Shown here: positions 1 through 5,748 of the stretch, piece after piece
How positions within the stretch are numbered: the first letter of the stretch is position 1
Layout: the number at the start of each line of letters is the position of its first letter
Assembly: GCA_964431655.1 (NCBI GenBank)
Contig: CAYSKJ010000070.1
Span: forward strand, 1-5,748
Direction: 5' to 3'
Length of the DNA: 5,748 bases
Source of the DNA: CAYMEV01 sp964431655 [NCBI: uncultured bacterium]
GTDB lineage: Bacteria > CAYMEV01
Translations under genes and position numbers: made by a program
Notes under the pieces: generated by a model
The model's input: only the letters and a program-made list of their open reading frames with translations
The model's database searches: none
Told to the model about the DNA's origin: nothing

Positions 1-1
1 T

Positions 2-835
2 ATTGAGATAAATCTTGATATGAAATTAGAAGCCGGTTTTGCTTATGAGATATCCGGCATGGATGAAATGGCTTCAGAGGATTATTTTATTGCAGGCAGC
101 GGTCCTTTAACCGAAGAACATGATGAAAAAGCAGGCATAAACAGGATAAGGAAGGTCTTTTCTATCATACCGAAAAAACAGGGATCGGTTACCATACCCC
201 CCATGAGAATTGAATACTGGAATCAGGATGAACCGGAAAAGAAAAGTATACTCCTTACCAAGAACATCGAGCTTAATGTTATGTCTAACCTGGGGCAGGA
301 AGATGATGCACCCCGGCCGGTTACAGATCCTTACAGGCTTACCCGCTCCTATTTTTATCTGCTGTACTTTCTGGCAGGGGTAATTGCCCTGGCCCTTACT
401 GCTTACCTGGTTCTGCGCCGTAAGGCAAAAGGACCGGAAATAATAGTGGAGAAAGAACCCTGCGGTGATATTGCCCTTAAGAGGCTCAGGATGCTTCTGG
501 AAAGCGGCCTGCTGGAAAAGGGGCATGCCAAAATGTTCCTCTTCGGCCTGACGGGAATTATCAAGCAATATCTGGCCAGGGCCTACGAAATAAAGGCTGA
601 GGATATGACAGCCAGGGAAATAGCCATCTCCTTAAAGCAGACATCAATAAAAAACGAGCTTTATGATGAAATTACCGGCTGTTTCATGGAATGCGACCTT
701 TACAAGTTTTCGGAGGCAGTTCTGAACCGGACAAGGGCAAAAGAGCTGTATGACACCTGCTGTGATTTTGTGGAAAAGGACAGCTTAAGCCGGAAAGCAG
801 GCATTATATACCAGGAAAACAAAAAGGAGGAATAG
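2..835 (+). CDS. BatD-like / DUF4381-like membrane protein, 5'-partial
   Basis: The reading frame is open from base 2, so the true start lies upstream; the ATG at 20 is internal, has no ribosome binding site and would cut into the beta domain. Counting from that ATG: residues 1-90 are a beta-rich extracytoplasmic segment with an IPKKQGSVTIP hairpin (50-60) close to one in BatD; 111-133 are a hydrophobic membrane span followed by RRK (positive inside); 150-253 are a helical cytoplasmic tail. The tail has the DUF4381-like pattern of a tyrosine/arginine helix, an 'A..MTAREI' segment and 'DLYKF'. Genes of this kind commonly sit between the DUF58 gene and batA in Bat/MoxR operons; biochemical role unknown. 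It has five cysteines in the tail (148, 221, 225, 247, 248). It ends in TAG directly against the batA start. The N-terminal part is missing from the window, so full BatD length cannot be judged. Confidence 0.8.
   Translation: MEINLDMKLEAGFAYEISGMDEMASEDYFIAGSGPLTEEHDEKAGINRIRKVFSIIPKKQGSVTIPPMRIEYWNQDEPEKKSILLTKNIELNVMSNLGQEDDAPRPVTDPYRLTRSYFYLLYFLAGVIALALTAYLVLRRKAKGPEIIVEKEPCGDIALKRLRMLLESGLLEKGHAKMFLFGLTGIIKQYLARAYEIKAEDMTAREIAISLKQTSIKNELYDEITGCFMECDLYKFSEAVLNRTRAKELYDTCCDFVEKDSLSRKAGIIYQENKKEE
825..830 (+). promoter_or_regulatory. Ribosome binding site of batA
   Basis: AGGAGG inside the last codons of the upstream gene, five bases before the GTG at 836. The perfect match and good spacing decide the GTG start; no ATG occurs nearby in frame. 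Confidence 0.8.
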
Positions 836-1816
836 GTGTTTCGCTATCCCTGGGTACTGACTCTTATCATTTTTTTCTTTCTATATATATACATTCTCCT
901 CAAGAAAAGGATAAGCAGGGAAGCCCTGATTTTCACAGTTTCTGAAAGCTGGAAAAAACTCCCCAGGACTCCGTCCTACTATTTATACCGTGCAGTAGGT
1001 TATATGCCCTTTGCTGCGGCCTTTCTGCTTATAATTGCCCTTGCAGGCCCGCAAAAGGGTTATGAGGAAAGGGAGCTTTACACAGAAACCAGGGATATCA
1101 TGATAGCCCTTGATGCATCAGGTTCCATGGCTGCCATGGATTTTAACCCTAACCGGCTGGAAAAGGCCAAGGAGGTAGTCAAGGATTTTATAGCCAGCCG
1201 TCCTGATGACCGCATAGGCCTGGTGGTTTTTGCCGGCAGGGCTTTTACTCACTGTCCTCTTACCCTTGACCACAGGATACTGAAAAATTATCTTGATAAT
1301 GTTCATTTAAAGATGATTGAAGACGGAACAGCCATAGGAAATGCCCTGGCGACCTGCGTAAGCCGGCTTAAAGACAGCGAGGCGAAGACAAAAATTATAA
1401 TACTCCTTACAGATGGCGCCAATAACAGGGGGAACATATCACCTCAGGCCGGAGCTGAAATGGCTGAAAGCCACAATATTAAGATCTATGCCCTGGGAGT
1501 CGGCTCAGAGGGCTCAGTAAAATTTCCTGTGGACAACCCCATGCTGGGAAGGCAGTACGTCTATACAGAAATAAATATTGATGAAGCTTTGCTCAAAGAA
1601 ATTGCAGGCAAGACCCAGGGGAAATACTATTATGTCAGGGATGAAGACATGCTGAAAAAGGTATTTGAGCAGATTGACACGGAGGAGAAAACCCTGGTCC
1701 ACTCCACTCAGTATACCGTTTTTACGGATAAAAGCAGGCCTTTCAGGCTTACGGCCATGGTTCTTCTTGTCTTATATGCTTTTCTGAGCCTGCTTTATTT
1801 CAGTGATATACCATAG
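836..1816 (+). CDS. batA: BatA, membrane-anchored VWA-domain protein
   Basis: 326 residues, the usual BatA/BatB size. Membrane spans lie near residues 6-22, 53-70 and 305-322. The von Willebrand factor A domain (about 86-280) has a complete metal-ion-dependent adhesion site: D93-x-S95-x-S97 (DASGSM), T165 in the DGTAIGNAL loop and D193 in LLTDG. The loop between spans 1 and 2 (KKRISR...KK...R) is basic and so probably cytoplasmic, which puts the VWA domain in the periplasm. Such domains bind partner proteins through a divalent metal; here the partners are probably BatB and the BatC/D/E ectodomains. The GTG start follows the previous TAG with no gap, so translation is likely coupled. The split between batA and batB names rests on gene order as well as sequence. 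Confidence 0.92.
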   Translation: MFRYPWVLTLIIFFFLYIYILLKKRISREALIFTVSESWKKLPRTPSYYLYRAVGYMPFAAAFLLIIALAGPQKGYEERELYTETRDIMIALDASGSMAAMDFNPNRLEKAKEVVKDFIASRPDDRIGLVVFAGRAFTHCPLTLDHRILKNYLDNVHLKMIEDGTAIGNALATCVSRLKDSEAKTKIIILLTDGANNRGNISPQAGAEMAESHNIKIYALGVGSEGSVKFPVDNPMLGRQYVYTEINIDEALLKEIAGKTQGKYYYVRDEDMLKKVFEQIDTEEKTLVHSTQYTVFTDKSRPFRLTAMVLLVLYAFLSLLYFSDIP

Positions 1817-1819
1817 GTG
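1815..1819 (+). promoter_or_regulatory. Probable ribosome binding site of batB (decides ATG 1826)
   Basis: AGGTG at the batA stop matches the 3' part of the AAGGAGGTGA consensus and lies six bases before the ATG at 1826. It overlaps the in-frame GTG at 1817, which has no purine-rich sequence upstream. This favours ATG 1826, although stop-GTG abutment as at batA (same TAGGTG hexamer) cannot be excluded. Confidence 0.5.
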
Positions 1820-1825
1820 GTTTTT

Positions 1826-2857
1826 ATGGATTTTCTTAACAGATATTTTCAGTATCCGGATTTGCTATGGCTTATGCTTGCGGTGCCTGCACTTTTATTT
1901 CTCTGCCTCCTTCATGCCCGAAGAAAGCGCCGGAGGCTTGCAGAGTTCGCAAGCATCAACTACAGCAGGATTATAATGGCGCCTGGCAGGACATTTTCTG
2001 CCCTCAGGCGTATTTCATTGCTTTTAGCGGTCTTATTCATTATTATATCGGCTGCGGGGCCCAGGTATGGCATAAAAGAAAGAAAACACCAGCTTAAGGG
2101 CCTTGACATAGTAATGGCGGTAGATGTGTCAAAAAGCATGAATGCCATAGATATCAAGCCTTCAAGGCTTAAAAAGACGAGAATGCTTGTGGATGACCTG
2201 CTGAAAAGGCTGTCGGGCAACAGGACCGGACTGGTAGCCTTCAGCGGGACAGCTTATGTCCAGTCCCCCCTTACGGCGGATTATTCAGCGGTCACCATGT
2301 TCCTTGATGTTCTGGGGACAGACCTCATTCCTCTGGGAGGCACCGATATCGAGCAGGCTTTGGATAAAGCCCTCTCCCTGTTTATAATAGATGAAACCAA
2401 ATACAAGGTAATAGTGTTATTTACTGATGGACAGGAAACTGCTGGAAATTCAGGGAATGTGATCAAAAAGATGAAAGAGCAGGGCATAAGGCTTTTTATT
2501 ATAGGTATGGCGGGAAGTGATCCGGTTCCTGTTCCCATATTTGAGGATGGGCATATAAAGGATTACCAGAGGGATGAGAAGGGTGATATAGTCCAGACAT
2601 TCCTTGTCGATGAACCTCTTAGAAAACTGGCAGGGGAAACCGGGGGCTCTTTCTACAGGGTGGCTGATTATGGCAGGATTGATGAAAAAATAGCGGGGGA
2701 AATCAAGGATATGGAAAAGAAGGATTTTGAGCAAATAGTTACCAGCGACCTTATAGACCAGAGCCCGGTATTTACGGCCATAGCCTTTATATTTCTGCTT
2801 GCCTTCATTATCCTTTCCTACAGAACCTTAAGGAGGCAGAGCTTTGACTACAGGTAG
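1826..2857 (+). CDS. batB: BatB, membrane-anchored VWA-domain protein
   Basis: 343 residues from ATG 1826 (346 from GTG 1817). It is a paralogue of the preceding gene: both open with F-x-YP and have two N-terminal spans (here about 12-30 and 63-79), a VWA domain and a C-terminal span (about 314-331). The metal site is intact: D100-x-S102-x-S104 (DVSKSM), T173 in PLGGTDIEQAL and D201 in LFTDG. Arg/Lys-rich segments after span 1 (RRKRRR) and after the last span place the VWA domain in the periplasm. The insertion around 232-260 (PVPVPIFEDG...KDYQRDEKG) is typical of this family, whose members often carry a 'D..G..V' stretch there. The 3' end overlaps batC by 14 bases and contains the batC ribosome binding site. 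Role by family: stress or envelope function, with no settled biochemistry. Confidence 0.9.
   Translation: MDFLNRYFQYPDLLWLMLAVPALLFLCLLHARRKRRRLAEFASINYSRIIMAPGRTFSALRRISLLLAVLFIIISAAGPRYGIKERKHQLKGLDIVMAVDVSKSMNAIDIKPSRLKKTRMLVDDLLKRLSGNRTGLVAFSGTAYVQSPLTADYSAVTMFLDVLGTDLIPLGGTDIEQALDKALSLFIIDETKYKVIVLFTDGQETAGNSGNVIKKMKEQGIRLFIIGMAGSDPVPVPIFEDGHIKDYQRDEKGDIVQTFLVDEPLRKLAGETGGSFYRVADYGRIDEKIAGEIKDMEKKDFEQIVTSDLIDQSPVFTAIAFIFLLAFIILSYRTLRRQSFDYR
2831..2836 (+). promoter_or_regulatory. Ribosome binding site of batC (decides TTG 2844)
   Basis: A perfect AGGAGG within the end of batB, seven bases before TTG 2844. A second weaker site (AGGAG, 2856-2860) precedes the in-frame ATG 2865. Only the TTG start gives the signal peptide a basic n-region (RR), so I prefer it. 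Confidence 0.65.
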
Positions 2858-3587
2858 GAGATACATGTTTATCTGCCTGTTTATGGTTATGATCTGGGTT
2901 TTTTCCAGCGGATTTACCAGCCGTAACAGGCAGGCTGAAATGAATGATAAAGCCAATGAGCTTTACGACGCCGGAGAGCTTGAAAAAGCCCTTACTTCAT
3001 ATACCAGAGCTCTGAACGAATCCTGGGAAAAAACCAGGCCTCTTCTGCATATGAATATCGGCAATGTTTTTTTTAAACAGGGGGATTATGACAAGGCTCT
3101 TGCGGAGTATCTTCTTTCCGGCTCACTGACCGGGGATGAATCCATAAAGGCCAGGAGCTTTTATAATTCAGGCAATGCGTATTTTCAGAAGGAGCAGTAT
3201 GACAAGGCCGTTGAGGCATATATCGAGTCTTTGAAAATGAACCCGGATAATGAGGATGCGAAGCATAATCTTGAACTGAGCCTCAGGATGATCCAGGAGC
3301 AGGAAAATAAGCAGGAACAGCAGGAGCAGGAAAACAATGACAATAAAGACAATACTGATACAGATGATAAACGGCAGGATAAAACGGACAGCCCGGACAG
3401 CAGACAGCCTGATAATGCAGGAGAGCAGGACCAGGAGGAGAGCCAGCCTGACATGGCTGAAGCAGAGATAGAAAGGCTTCTGGATCTTATAGAGGATGAG
3501 GACAGGGAAACTCAGGAAGAACGTATCAGAGCAGCTATTATGAAGGATATTCCTCAAGGCAGGACGGATGTTGAACAGGATTGGTAG
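2844..3587 (+). CDS. batC: BatC, secreted TPR protein
   Basis: 247 residues from TTG 2844. Residues 1-24 look like a signal peptide (basic RR, then a hydrophobic core CLFMVMIWVF), so the rest should be periplasmic, either released or anchored by this segment. Three tetratricopeptide repeats follow at about 31-63, 66-97 and 103-136, the last two with clear G-N-x-x-[FY]-F and YDKA..AY features. Residues 151-206 are a low-complexity acidic Q/E/N/D linker. The tail 207-247 (ERLLDLIEDEDRETQEERIR... ending EQDW) matches the end typical of BatC, where a 'LL..L...E...Q' helix is followed by a terminal DW. TPRs form protein-binding grooves, so BatC is probably an adaptor for the neighbouring VWA proteins (inference). 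It overlaps batB by 14 bases and batD by 20. The start could instead be ATG 2865. Confidence 0.87.
   Translation: MTTGRRYMFICLFMVMIWVFSSGFTSRNRQAEMNDKANELYDAGELEKALTSYTRALNESWEKTRPLLHMNIGNVFFKQGDYDKALAEYLLSGSLTGDESIKARSFYNSGNAYFQKEQYDKAVEAYIESLKMNPDNEDAKHNLELSLRMIQEQENKQEQQEQENNDNKDNTDTDDKRQDKTDSPDSRQPDNAGEQDQEESQPDMAEAEIERLLDLIEDEDRETQEERIRAAIMKDIPQGRTDVEQDW
3294..3461 (+). repeat. Low-complexity Q/E/D/N-rich coding stretch in batC
   Basis: Encodes BatC residues 151-206, almost wholly Gln, Glu, Asp, Asn, Lys and Ser, with repeated 'caggag/caggaa' units (Q-E). It is likely a disordered acidic linker between the TPR domain and the conserved tail. Such A/G-rich repeats can vary in length between strains. 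Confidence 0.7.
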
Positions 3588-5331
3588 ATTTCTAACTGTT
3601 TTTCTGCTGGTTTTTTTCTGCAGGCACGCATTCTGCAGTGAAATATTTGTGGAGGCAAATGTTTCCCAGGATACCGTAGGGATAGAAGATAACTTTATAT
3701 ACAGCGTCAAGGTGGAAAGCGGGGATAATGCCACGGATTTTAACATTATCACACCCTCATTTGAGAAATTTGATCTTGTCTCCACATCAAAATCCACAAG
3801 CCTTTCCATTATAAACGGTGAAGTTACCCGGGGAACCATATACAACTATATACTGAAAGCCAGGGAGACCGGAGTCTTTACCATTGATGAGAGCAGTCTG
3901 GAATATTCAGGCAAATCCTATAAAACCAGGCCTGTCAGGGTTACCGTAAAGGAAGGCAGTCTGGCCAAAAGCCCCGGAGGCAGGCAAAGCCCTTTTTTCT
4001 CCCCTGACCCCTTTGAATCCCTCTTTGAAAGAAGGCCGGAAACCAGGAGAAGGGCTATAAGCAAGGAAGACGGATTCGTTGAACTTAGTGTCAGCAATGA
4101 GAACCCCTATATCTATGAGCAGGTAGTTCTGACCGTGTCCTTTTATAAAAAACCTGACCTCGTTGGCGAGGCATCCCTTAATCCTGTCCAGATACCCGAT
4201 GCCTGGATGGAAGAGGTTGATCCGGATTCCTATCAGGATGCCGGATATACCATGAAAAACAACCAGAGATATGCTCTTTATAAGATACATTATGTTTTTT
4301 ACCCTACAAAATCCGGGGAGCTGGTAATACCCGGAGCCAAAATAAATTTTACGCCTGTCTCTTTTTTCAGTGCAAGCCCTGCGAGCTTTGAATCCGGGAA
4401 CAGGGTGCTGAATGTTAAACCTCTCCCGGAAGGCAGGATGCTCCCCGTGGGCAAATTTTCCCTGGATATATCCCTGGAGGAAAAGGATGAGTATTTCCAG
4501 AACCAGCCCTTTACATTGAAGGTATTGATAAAGGGTACCGGAAGGCTAAGGGAAAACGATATACGGATTGATGATATGGACGGTAAGTTTGAGATTTATC
4601 CGCCCAGGAGGAGTGTGAAAAATCAATTTCAGGACAGACAGCTCACGATATCTACAGAGGCTGAATATGTTGTCATACCCCGGGAATCTGGAAATATCCC
4701 CATTCCGGAGGTACTGCTGGAGTACTTTGATCCTGCTGACAGGTCATTAAAGCGCATTTCATCCAGGGAGCTGAAGCTCGATTTCCTGCCGTCCCGGGCT
4801 AAAGATCATCAATCGGGCTATACCTATCATGATGTAAAGAAGGAAAAAGGTGATATTCACTACCTTATGCAGTTCAATCCCCGTTCCGACCTGCCCCTTT
4901 CCGGAATCTTCCCCCGGATTGTGCTTTATCTTCTGGCGGTCTCTGCCCTGATCTCTGCAGTAGCCGGCATCCTGAGAAACAAGGCATCCTGCTCCAGGGC
5001 GGTTCATACGAGAAAAGCAAGGCAGAAGGCTATAAAAGGAATCAAAAAAACAGATGTTCACGGAGATAAAAGGAAATCTGCAAAAAATATGCTTGGGATC
5101 CTTTACAGCTATATAGACAGGGGATATAATATTCAGGCCAGTTCCCTTACCCGGGAAGAGATCAGGGCCAGACTCCGGGAAGCCTGCCTTGATCCGGCGG
5201 TAAGCAACGGGGTTACAGACATCATGGAGTATCTCAGCAATATTGCATATAATCCAGGGTATCAGCAGGATGCTGATATAGAACCGGTAAGGAAAAAAAT
5301 ACAGGAGATGCTGAACAAAAAAGAGATATGA
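3568..5331 (+). CDS. batD: BatD, multi-domain membrane protein
   Basis: 587 residues, the usual BatD size. A signal peptide covers about 1-24 (basic N-R-x-G-R, then LTVFLLVFF). The ectodomain (25-440) has three beta-sandwich-like units, each ending in a similar hairpin: ILKARETGVFTID (95-107), VFYPTKSGELVIP (243-255) and VVIPRESGNIPIP (368-380). Unit 1 is followed by a Ser/Pro/Phe-rich linker (131-165). One membrane span lies near 450-468, followed by a strongly basic segment and a helical cytoplasmic tail (about 505-585). BatD-family proteins are found with VWA and TPR partners in this operon type; the ectodomain may scaffold them in the periplasm and the tail may contact the cytoplasmic MoxR ATPase (inference). 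ATG 3568 overlaps batC by 20 bases; the ribosome binding site is weak (AAGG 3556-3559, AGGA 3561-3564), suggesting dependence on batC translation. Confidence 0.92.
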   Translation: MLNRIGRFLTVFLLVFFCRHAFCSEIFVEANVSQDTVGIEDNFIYSVKVESGDNATDFNIITPSFEKFDLVSTSKSTSLSIINGEVTRGTIYNYILKARETGVFTIDESSLEYSGKSYKTRPVRVTVKEGSLAKSPGGRQSPFFSPDPFESLFERRPETRRRAISKEDGFVELSVSNENPYIYEQVVLTVSFYKKPDLVGEASLNPVQIPDAWMEEVDPDSYQDAGYTMKNNQRYALYKIHYVFYPTKSGELVIPGAKINFTPVSFFSASPASFESGNRVLNVKPLPEGRMLPVGKFSLDISLEEKDEYFQNQPFTLKVLIKGTGRLRENDIRIDDMDGKFEIYPPRRSVKNQFQDRQLTISTEAEYVVIPRESGNIPIPEVLLEYFDPADRSLKRISSRELKLDFLPSRAKDHQSGYTYHDVKKEKGDIHYLMQFNPRSDLPLSGIFPRIVLYLLAVSALISAVAGILRNKASCSRAVHTRKARQKAIKGIKKTDVHGDKRKSAKNMLGILYSYIDRGYNIQASSLTREEIRARLREACLDPAVSNGVTDIMEYLSNIAYNPGYQQDADIEPVRKKIQEMLNKKEI

Positions 5332-5748
5332 AACAGAAAATCTTTTTAACACTCCTGCTTATGATTTCCTGGTTTATGTCTGCAGGAAGCCAGTACCAGG
5401 AAGATTTCACGAGGGCGGAGGATGCATATAAACAGCAGGACTACCATGAGTCCGCCCGGGTATACCAGGGTTTGCTGGATAAAGGATACCGCTCCTTTGA
5501 GCTGTTTTACAATCTGGGATGCGCATATTTCAAGATGGGCGAGCCGGGAATGTCAAGGGCATTTTTTATTATAGCAGACATGTATAAGCCCCGAAACCAT
5601 GATAACAGGCATAACCTTGAGATAGTTGAAGCCAGCCTGAAGGACAGGTTTGAGGGGGGGGGCGGTTTTTTTCTTTCCGATTTATATGCTGGATTGGTAA
5701 GGTCTTTTAACAAAAGAACAAGGAAAATTATGGTTTTTTCTCTGATAT
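5328..5748 (+). CDS. batE: BatE, secreted TPR protein, 3'-partial
   Basis: The frame is open from ATG 5328 to the window end (140 codons plus one base). The start overlaps the batD stop as ATGA, a classic coupling arrangement; only a weak AAGAG (5321-5325) precedes it. Residues 1-20 form a signal peptide (KQK, then IFLTLLLMISWFM, then SAG). TPR-like helices cover about 24-88: 'AYKQQDYHESARVYQGLL' and 'LFYNLGCAYFKMGEPGMSRAFF'. The second repeat's helix B departs from the usual 'AI..YERAL' form. An 'HDNRHNLEIV' segment matches the 'D...NL' that follows the TPRs in BatE. A G9 run gives Gly110-113, and the frame stays plausible after it (FFLSDLYAGLV). BatE usually continues with membrane spans and sometimes a C-terminal SH3-like domain; here that part lies outside the window. 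Confidence 0.82.
   Translation, partial: MKQKIFLTLLLMISWFMSAGSQYQEDFTRAEDAYKQQDYHESARVYQGLLDKGYRSFELFYNLGCAYFKMGEPGMSRAFFIIADMYKPRNHDNRHNLEIVEASLKDRFEGGGGFFLSDLYAGLVRSFNKRTRKIMVFSLI
5654..5662 (+). repeat. G9 homopolymer within batE
   Basis: Nine consecutive G bases, followed by CGG and then a T7 run. It encodes Gly residues just after the TPR domain. It could be a slippage-prone tract or a spot for sequencing error; the frame is open on both sides as given. Confidence 0.9.

Noticed and set aside
20-22. ATG as the true start of the first gene
   Set aside because: The frame is open upstream to the window edge, there is no Shine-Dalgarno before it, and starting there would remove strands of the beta domain and any signal peptide.
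1817-1819. GTG as the batB start
   Set aside because: No purine-rich site lies upstream of it, while AGGTG is well placed for ATG 1826. Not fully excluded, because batA uses the same stop-GTG arrangement.
1867-2097. Alternative + frame inside batB (76 codons, Cys/Pro-rich)
   Set aside because: Out of frame with the conserved VWA protein, no ribosome binding site and no family resemblance.
3619-3639. Possible lipobox in BatD (HAFC before Ser24)
   Set aside because: The residues before Cys23 do not fit L-[AST]-[GA]-C; an ordinary signal peptidase I site or uncleaved anchor is more likely.
3168-3845. Long open frame on the minus strand (225 codons) across the batC-batD junction, with a Leu/Ile/Val-rich product
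   Set aside because: It is the reverse of the acidic, A/G-rich batC linker, which reads as hydrophobic codons on the other strand. It has no recognisable domain and lies opposite two well-supported genes.
4759-5352. Minus-strand open frame of 197 codons opposite the batD 3' end
   Set aside because: Composition is unlike a real protein (scattered Cys, Pro and Ile, no domain), and the + strand gene is a clear BatD with a conserved tail.
1-5748. CRISPR array, tRNA/rRNA gene, insertion sequence, intrinsic terminator or a novel defence system
   Set aside because: The window is almost fully coding on one strand. I found no regular direct repeats with spacers, no transposase or terminal inverted repeats, and no GC stem followed by a U-tract between genes. 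The MoxR/VWA/TPR theme belongs to the known Bat operon.

Overview
The window holds one tightly packed operon fragment, read entirely on the + strand. I recognise it as a Bat ("Bacteroides aerotolerance") locus: a BatD-like membrane protein (5' end cut off), batA, batB, batC, batD and the start of batE (3' end cut off). No gap between genes exceeds a few bases: one gene starts right after the previous stop, one has a 0-9 base gap, and three overlap by 14, 20 and 4 bases. I see no internal promoter, terminator, RNA gene, mobile element or CRISPR array. The MoxR-type AAA+ ATPase and DUF58 protein that normally begin such operons would lie upstream of base 1.

Organism: unknown. Clear Shine-Dalgarno sequences (AGGAGG before batA and batC) and GTG/TTG starts argue against Bacteroidota, whose genes usually lack Shine-Dalgarno signals. 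AGG (Arg) and ATA (Ile) codons are frequent and GC looks moderate. With several secreted or periplasmic proteins, this fits a Gram-negative, probably anaerobic lineage (for example Desulfobacterota, Nitrospirota, Omnitrophota or a spirochaete-like group). This is a weak inference from style, not an identification.

Layout: 2-835, BatD-like/DUF4381-like protein with an extracytoplasmic beta domain, one membrane span and a cytoplasmic helical tail. 836-1816, BatA, a VWA protein with a DxSGS MIDAS. 1826-2857, BatB, a second VWA protein with DxSKS. 2844-3587, BatC, a secreted TPR protein with an acidic Q/E/D/N linker and a conserved tail. 3568-5331, BatD, with three beta-domain repeats, a membrane span and a tail. 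5328 to the end, BatE, a TPR protein.

How they may work together (inference): positively charged loops place both VWA domains on the periplasmic side, facing the BatC, BatD and BatE ectodomains. The cytoplasmic tails of the first protein and BatD could then meet the MoxR ATPase. The system is known in outline and its biochemical role is unsettled. The least expected observations are that the first gene and BatD share both their ectodomain hairpin and their tail motif, that the first protein's tail is cysteine-rich, and that batE carries a G9 run.
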